The position numbers and the translations under genes were made by a program. The notes beneath the pieces were generated by a model. It made no database searches, had not been told where the DNA came from, and saw only the letters and a program-made list of their open reading frames with translations. Positions 56,669 through 61,241 of a stretch of DNA of 61,241 nucleotides are shown one piece after another; the stretch's first letter is position 1, and each line of letters begins with the position of its first letter. The stretch is taken from NCBI GenBank assembly GCA_037446725.1, contig JBBIIC010000012.1, positions 1 to 61,241 on the forward strand. Direction: 5' to 3'. This DNA comes from JBBIIC01 sp037446725. Lineage in GTDB: Bacteria > Actinomycetota > Coriobacteriia > Anaerosomatales > SLCP01.

Positions 56669-56674
56669 ATGATA
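56669..56674 (-). promoter_or_regulatory. -10 element for leuS
   Basis: TATCAT on the minus strand lies about 35 bases before leuS, with a weak TTCCGG 17 bases further upstream. It is placed between leuS and the end of the ABC-transporter unit. Confidence 0.4.
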
Positions 56675-56719
56675 GCCGGTCGCGTCATGCACCGGAACAG
56701 AGGCCACCCGCAGCGCGCG

Positions 56720-57829
56720 CTACGAACCGTTCTCGTGAGCCATGAACACAAGGTGTGCAGGGTCGAAGTGAAGCGTGACACGCGTGCCGGCGGAGATCGG
56801 ACGCACCGAGGGCATGAGGGCATGGAGACGCTCGCCGTCCGGCAACTCGAGGGCGTACAGGATGCTCCCTCCGAGGAACTCGGCACCGCAGATCACGCCT
56901 GTGCCATTCGCGTCCGGGGCGACGGACACATCATCGGGTCTGATCATCAACTCACCCCGCGCACTGTGGCCTTCCGGCCGGTCGTTCGTCGGGAACTCCC
57001 CTAGACTGGTGTAGATACGCCCGTTCCTGATCTCGGCCGGAAGGAAGTCGGCCTTGCCCGTGAGCTCGGCCACGTACCGGTTCACGGGATAGTGGTAGAC
57101 ATCGTAGGCGGCCCCTACCTGGTCAAGACGTCCGTTGTTGAGTAGCCCGACGCGGTCGGAGAGCGAGAACGCCTCCTCCCGATCGTGAGTCACGAGGACG
57201 GTGGTCGTCCCGCTGGCCTTCAGGATCGCACGCGTCTCCTCACGAAGCGAGGCGCGCAGCTCGGCATCGAGGTTGGAGAACGGCTCGTCGAGAAGCATGA
57301 TCCGAGGGGACGGGGCCAGGGACCGAGCCAGGGCGACCCGCTGGCGTTGACCGCCGGAAAGCTCGTGAGGGTACTTCCCGTCGAGCCCCGCCAGTCCCAC
57401 CAGGTCGAGAAGGTCCGCGACACGGATCCCTCTCGGCTGGCGCGGCATCGCGTGGATGCCGAAACCGATGTTCTCCGCAACCGTCATGTGCGGGAAGAGG
57501 GCGTAGTCCTGGAAAACAACGCCGACCCGTCGCTCCTCAGGCGGCACCGCGTGCGTCCTTCCGGAGACCTCGACTCCGCTGATGGCGATCGAACCGGCGG
57601 TTAGCGAGTCCAGGCCGGCGATAAGACGCAGCGTCGTCGTCTTACCGCAACCCGAAGGCCCCATCAGCGAGAAGAACTCGCCCTGCTCGATCGAGAGGGT
57701 CAGGCCGTCGACCGCGCGCACTCCACCAGGGTACTCCTTGTACACGTCGCGAAGCTCGAGCGCAGGGCCGGGAGTCGCGTGGCCGGACGGATCCCGTATC
57801 TCCGGCGCCTGCCTGATCGACACGTTCAT
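56720..57829 (-). CDS. ABC transporter ATP-binding protein (FbpC/PotA-like)
   Basis: Importer ATPase, 369 residues. ABC domain with Walker A LMGPSGCGKTTTLRLIAG (about 60), Q-loop VVFQDYALFPHM, signature LSGGQRQRVALARSLA (about 157) and Walker B IMLLDEPFSNLDAE, then a TOBE-like C-terminal domain (about 265-369; MIRPDDVSVAPD starts it). ATG 57829 overlaps the permease stop as ATGA; the longer frame to 59254 is a permease shadow. It closes a three-gene importer unit. The Fe3+ type is favoured by its partners. Confidence 0.93.
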   Translation of the reverse strand: MNVSIRQAPEIRDPSGHATPGPALELRDVYKEYPGGVRAVDGLTLSIEQGEFFSLMGPSGCGKTTTLRLIAGLDSLTAGSIAISGVEVSGRTHAVPPEERRVGVVFQDYALFPHMTVAENIGFGIHAMPRQPRGIRVADLLDLVGLAGLDGKYPHELSGGQRQRVALARSLAPSPRIMLLDEPFSNLDAELRASLREETRAILKASGTTTVLVTHDREEAFSLSDRVGLLNNGRLDQVGAAYDVYHYPVNRYVAELTGKADFLPAEIRNGRIYTSLGEFPTNDRPEGHSARGELMIRPDDVSVAPDANGTGVICGAEFLGGSILYALELPDGERLHALMPSVRPISAGTRVTLHFDPAHLVFMAHENGS

Positions 57830-59532
57830 CTGCGTTCCTCTCTCTGCATACCCGCACCGCTGGCGTCGAGGAGCAGCTTCACGGGAAGCAGGCCGACAAG
57901 GACGATCGCCAACGCTGGGATGGCGGTGCTCGTCCATAGCGACTCGGCTGCCATCTGCCAGACCCAGATAGCAAGGGTGTCGTACCCGAACGGTCGCAGC
58001 ACGACCGTGATAGGGAGTTCTCGCATCACGTCGACGAAGACGAGCACCATCCCTGCGATGATCCCGGGCAGGATGAGCGGCAGCTGCACGCGCGTCCCCA
58101 CGCGCAACCAGCCCGCCCCGAGAGAGCGTGCCGCGAGGACGGTGTTGGGTGCGATGCGCTCCATGCTCGCGTCCACGCTGCTGTAAGCCACCGCCATGAA
58201 CCGGGCGGTGTACGCGTAGGCCAGGCCCACGAGCGAACCGGTGAGGATGAGTCCCACACCACCGCCGGCCACCGACTCGATCGCCATGTTGGCGACTCGG
58301 TCGAACAGGGCCAGAGGACCAAGGACCCCGACGGCGATCACCGCGCCCGGCATGGCGTAACCCATGGTGACGACACTCGTCGCTGCCCTGGTCACCCGTG
58401 TCGGACTGAGTCGTGAAACGGCGGCCATCACGAACGCGACGACCGCGGCACATGCCGCGGCGAGGGCCGCGAGCGACACGCTGTTCCACGCGAGCCGGAC
58501 ATACACCGCGGACACGCCCGGCTGCATCGATGCTAGCTCCGTCACGGACCACGCGAGCAGCTGGGTTGCGGGCAGTCCGAATGCCGCGAGCATGACCGCC
58601 GAGCACGTCATGCTCGCCATCGCGCCTCGCCACCCGGCAAGCGGGGTGACGGGCATGCCGGGGAGCTTCCCCTTCGACTGATGGTACGCTCTGCGCCGCC
58701 TCGTCCGCCGCTCCAGGAGCAACAGAAGAAGCGCGAACATCGCGAGCAGTCCGGCTAGTTCTGAGGCAGCGCCGAGCTCCATCATGCCGTACCAGACCCT
58801 CAGCACGCCGTCTGAGACCGTCGGGAAGTTGAAGTACCGCACAGTCGCGAAGTCGGCGAGCGCCTCCATCGACGCGAGCGAGACGCCGGCCACTAGCGAG
58901 GGGCGGGCGAGCGGCAAGGCCACTCGGAAGAAGAGTCGCTTCCTGTCCGCTCCGAGCGTTTGCGCGGCCTCGAACATCGAACCCGACAGCTCCTCGAATC
59001 CCGCGCGCGCCAAGAGGAACACGTACGGGTAGAGCACGAGTGTCATCACGATGATGGCGCTTGTTCCCGACCTCACCTCGGCCAAGCCCGCCGTCGACCA
59101 GCCGCTCGCCCGCACGAACGACTGCACCGGACCCGACGCGTCCAGCAGTGCGATGTAGACGATACCCATGATGTAGGTGGGAACCGCCATGGGCAGCACC
59201 AACATCCATCGGAAATGGCGCCTCCCGGGAAAGTCGAACGCGCTCACCAGCCACGCGAGACCGCCTCCCACCACCAGGGTGCCCAGTCCGACGCCTCCCA
59301 CGAGCAGCAACGTGTTGCCGACCATACGAGGCAGGACGGTGTCGAGCAGATGGCGCCAGACCTCAGTGGTCGGGGTGAGCAGCGAGAACGCGACGACGGC
59401 GACTGGCAGCAGTGTGAGGCCCGCGATGAGCAGCGTCACGAGGGGCAGGAGACCGTGACCACCCCTGCCCCTCGTCAGCCGTCGCATGTCTTCAGCGCGA
59501 AGCACGCGCCGTCGAGTCAACTCGTCCTCCAT
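57826..59532 (-). CDS. ABC transporter permease (FbpB-like, two BPD domains)
   Basis: Transmembrane subunit with two fused binding-protein-dependent permease domains, 568 residues and about 12 helices. Each half has an EAA-type loop (first: GFEELSGSMFEAAQTLGADRK; second: VDASMERIAPNTVLAARSLG). This double-length organisation is typical of FbpB/AfuB iron permeases. It lies three bases after the binding-protein gene and overlaps the ATPase. Confidence 0.9.
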   Translation of the reverse strand: MEDELTRRRVLRAEDMRRLTRGRGGHGLLPLVTLLIAGLTLLPVAVVAFSLLTPTTEVWRHLLDTVLPRMVGNTLLLVGGVGLGTLVVGGGLAWLVSAFDFPGRRHFRWMLVLPMAVPTYIMGIVYIALLDASGPVQSFVRASGWSTAGLAEVRSGTSAIIVMTLVLYPYVFLLARAGFEELSGSMFEAAQTLGADRKRLFFRVALPLARPSLVAGVSLASMEALADFATVRYFNFPTVSDGVLRVWYGMMELGAASELAGLLAMFALLLLLLERRTRRRRAYHQSKGKLPGMPVTPLAGWRGAMASMTCSAVMLAAFGLPATQLLAWSVTELASMQPGVSAVYVRLAWNSVSLAALAAACAAVVAFVMAAVSRLSPTRVTRAATSVVTMGYAMPGAVIAVGVLGPLALFDRVANMAIESVAGGGVGLILTGSLVGLAYAYTARFMAVAYSSVDASMERIAPNTVLAARSLGAGWLRVGTRVQLPLILPGIIAGMVLVFVDVMRELPITVVLRPFGYDTLAIWVWQMAAESLWTSTAIPALAIVLVGLLPVKLLLDASGAGMQREERR

Positions 59533-59536
59533 CTGG

Positions 59537-60586
59537 CTACTCGTAGCCGGCCCTGTTCATCAGCTTGATCGCGTCAGCCTGCAGGCGACCATACTCGCTC
59601 TTCGCGAGCGGGTCCACGCTGAACTCACCCAACTCCACGATGATGGGATGCGCGGCCGCGGCGGGGTTCGCAGGGAACTCGTGGTTGCTGCCAGCAAAGA
59701 GCTCCTGACCCGGTCCGCTCAGCCACTCGAGGAGCGCAAGCGCGTTCTCTCGGTTCGGGGCGTGCGCGGTGATGCCCGCTCCGCTGATGTTGGCGTGCGC
59801 ACCCCGGTCCTCCTGATTGGCCCAGAACACTCGCACCGGGAAGTCTGGGTCCTCCTCAAGGAGTCGACCGAGGTAGTAGTGATTCGTGATGGCGACGTCC
59901 GCCTCCCCGGCCGCGAGCGCCTTCAGGATGTCCGTGTCGCTGTCGATGAACGACGGCGCGTTTCCGACCCACCCCGAGACGATCTCCTCGGCGCGGCTCT
60001 CGCCATGTGCCGCGATGAGGCTGGAGACGAGCGACTGGGTGTAGGCGTGCGTCGACGGCCGCATCGCCAGACGCCCCTGCCACGCTGGGTCTGCCAGGGC
60101 CTCGTACGTCGACAGCTCCTCGGGTGAGACGCGGTCAGGATGATACATGATGGTTCGCACCCGCTGCGTCAGGCCGAACCAACGACCGTCCGTATCACGC
60201 ATTTCCTGCGGGATGTTCTCGGTAAGCGTCTGGCTCTCTACCGAGGCGAGAAGACCCTCCTCGGCGGCGAGCCAGAGGTTGCCCGCATCCACAGCGATGA
60301 ACATGTCCGCGAGTGTGTTCTCGCCTTCGGCCTTCAGCCGTTCCCGCAACAGCGCGTCCGCGCCCGTGGTGAACCTGACCTCGATGCCCGTATCCTCAGT
60401 GAACTGTTCGAACACCGGCTCGATGCCATAGTGGCGTGACGTGTAGACGTTGACGTACCCCGACCCTGTTTCCGCCTCAGCCGCATCCGGCTCGGCCTCA
60501 GGCACGCGATCGAGGAACCTCCCGGCCACGAATGCGATGACGACCACCGCAGCCGCGAGCGCTATGTACATCGCTCTTCTGCTCAT
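59537..60586 (-). CDS. Extracellular iron(III)-type solute-binding protein (FbpA/FutA-like)
   Basis: Substrate-binding component of the importer. The 349-residue protein has an N-terminal hydrophobic anchor or signal (AMYIALAAAVVVIAFVAGRF, about 5-24) and no lipobox Cys. The mature part begins VNVYTSRHYGIEPVFEQFTE (the FbpA-like YTSRHY start), then TGADALLRERLKAEG, ADMFIAVDAGNLWLAAEEGL, and AITNHYYLGRLL with the Tyr pair that often ligates Fe3+. Iron is the likely substrate; other metals or sulfate-like anions cannot be ruled out by eye. Confidence 0.88.
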   Translation of the reverse strand: MSRRAMYIALAAAVVVIAFVAGRFLDRVPEAEPDAAEAETGSGYVNVYTSRHYGIEPVFEQFTEDTGIEVRFTTGADALLRERLKAEGENTLADMFIAVDAGNLWLAAEEGLLASVESQTLTENIPQEMRDTDGRWFGLTQRVRTIMYHPDRVSPEELSTYEALADPAWQGRLAMRPSTHAYTQSLVSSLIAAHGESRAEEIVSGWVGNAPSFIDSDTDILKALAAGEADVAITNHYYLGRLLEEDPDFPVRVFWANQEDRGAHANISGAGITAHAPNRENALALLEWLSGPGQELFAGSNHEFPANPAAAAHPIIVELGEFSVDPLAKSEYGRLQADAIKLMNRAGYE

Positions 60587-60694
60587 CTGTGTCCTGCCGC
60601 CTTCCTCTCGATTTGTCCGACCGCTCGTGTGGGCGCTGCATCGTCGCCGGTGTCTTCCCCGCCGACCGTCAGTGCTCCGGCGATGCCTTCGTAC

Positions 60695-60723
60695 ATGCTA
60701 AGTGTCACCGATAGATGTGTCAA
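60695..60723 (-). promoter_or_regulatory. Promoter of the iron-type ABC importer operon
   Basis: On the minus strand TTGACA (60723-60718) and TAGCAT (60700-60695) are spaced by exactly 17 bases, about 110 bases before the binding-protein ATG. TGACAC occurs twice in direct repeat, 15 bases apart, starting inside the -35 and ending just before the -10. A clear DtxR/IdeR or Fur box was not recognised. The rest of 60587-60874 holds no gene. Confidence 0.65.
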
Positions 60724-60807
60724 ACCCTGCGGTTCGCGCCGGTAAGCCCGCTCGCGCTCCTCGAGCGGCGCAGTCGACTACGCACTCCGCCCACGCTTCT
60801 GGTGCGC

Positions 60808-60834
60808 TTTACACACCGCCGACATGGCTATAGT
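60808..60834 (+). promoter_or_regulatory. Possible promoter of the XRE gene
   Basis: TTTACA (60808-60813) and TATAGT (60829-60834) face the XRE gene. The spacing of 15 bases is shorter than ideal. Confidence 0.35.
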
Positions 60835-60874
60835 GTCCGTGGACTCTTAGTCTGCCTGCCCATGTACTCGACGA

Positions 60875-61120
60875 ATGCAGACTGAATTCGATGAATGCGC
60901 CGACTTCGGCAAACGACTACGGGCACTCCGCCTGGAGCGTGGGCTATCCCAGGAAGATCTGGCCCACCGGGCGGGACTCGATCGAACTGACATCAGTAGT
61001 TGCGAGGCCGGGCGCAGGAACGTGACGCTCAAGACCATATCCCGCCTGGCACGAGCGCTTGCCGTCGACGCAACGGTGCTCGTCAGTTCGAAGCCTCACG
61101 AGGAACGTCGAGACGTCTGA
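60875..61120 (+). CDS. Small XRE-family helix-turn-helix regulator
   Basis: DNA-binding protein of 81 residues. An HTH_3 domain fills most of it: FGKRLRALRLERGLSQEDLA, HRAGLDRTDISSCEAGRRNV and TLKTISRLARALAVDATVLV. There is no effector domain. It is divergent from the importer operon and shares its intergenic region, so it could regulate that operon or a gene beyond the window edge. ATG 60875 lies in a weak ribosome-site context. The 121 bases after it hold no gene that can be supported. Confidence 0.8.
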   Translation: MQTEFDECADFGKRLRALRLERGLSQEDLAHRAGLDRTDISSCEAGRRNVTLKTISRLARALAVDATVLVSSKPHEERRDV

Positions 61121-61241
61121 GACGCATTCCCTCGGCTTGCGGGGTGAGCGTCTAGTCACTATGAGGTGGCCGGCCCGATCCGCATGTAACGTGGATCACG
61201 GCGGGAATGACCCCGCGGCGCCGACATACGGAGGGACCGGC

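Noticed and set aside
57830..59254. N-terminal extension of the importer ATPase
   Set aside because: Shadow of the permease gene; the ATG at 57829 overlaps the permease stop as ATGA.

Overview
The window is about 61 kb of high-G+C bacterial chromosome made up almost entirely of housekeeping genes, nearly all on the minus strand and tightly packed, with many 4-nt GTGA/ATGA overlaps. Gene content and order suggest a deep-branching, probably anaerobic member of the Actinomycetota (Coriobacteriia-like). The pointers are high G+C with GTG starts, dnaG-rpoD adjacency, alpha/beta-type glycyl-tRNA synthetase, CIRCE/HrcA control of dnaJ, a PgpH-type 7TM-HD protein, pyruvate phosphate dikinase with its regulator, and a membrane pyrophosphatase. 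This assignment is an inference. No insertion sequence, prophage, integrase or CRISPR array was seen.

Layout. (1) 82-11212: a complex I operon read right to left as nuoA-B-C-D-H-(fusion)-J-K-L-M-N. nuoE, nuoF and nuoG are absent. The nuoI position holds a 698-residue protein in which a GltD/NfnB-like flavoprotein module sits between the N-terminal anchor of NuoI and its two-[4Fe-4S] domain. This is the most unusual object in the window. An 18-bp Rex-like inverted repeat lies in front of nuoA. (2) 11356-19170: an ABC-F ATPase, a disulfide-reductase flavoprotein, a small membrane protein, a candidate structured RNA, tRNA-Val, galE, a wecB-like epimerase, a PASTA-amidase and two divergent tRNAs. 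(3) 19263-25949: rpoD, dnaG, membrane pyrophosphatase and dgt. (4) 25960-33018: a small membrane protein, ppdK, its kinase/pyrophosphorylase, and glyS/glyQ. (5) 33075-41931: a YcxB-like protein, recO, deoC, era, cdd, a CNNM/CBS protein, a dgkA-PAP2 fusion, ybeY, pgpH and phoH. (6) 42025-49454: mtaB, rsmE, dnaJ, hrcA (behind a CIRCE element), hemW and lepA. (7) 49634-56633: rpsT (plus strand), holA, comEC, comEA and leuS. (8) 56720-61120: an iron-type ABC importer (ATPase, permease, binding protein) and a small XRE regulator on the plus strand.

How the parts fit. The quinone-reducing arm and membrane arm of complex I are complete, but electron entry appears to have been moved from the NuoEFG module to a flavoprotein built into NuoI. 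PPDK, its PPi/ADP-dependent regulator and the membrane PPase lie within about 8 kb and together suggest an economy in which pyrophosphate is conserved. Many genes were given starts downstream of the longest open frame, using Shine-Dalgarno spacing, stop/start overlaps and family length.
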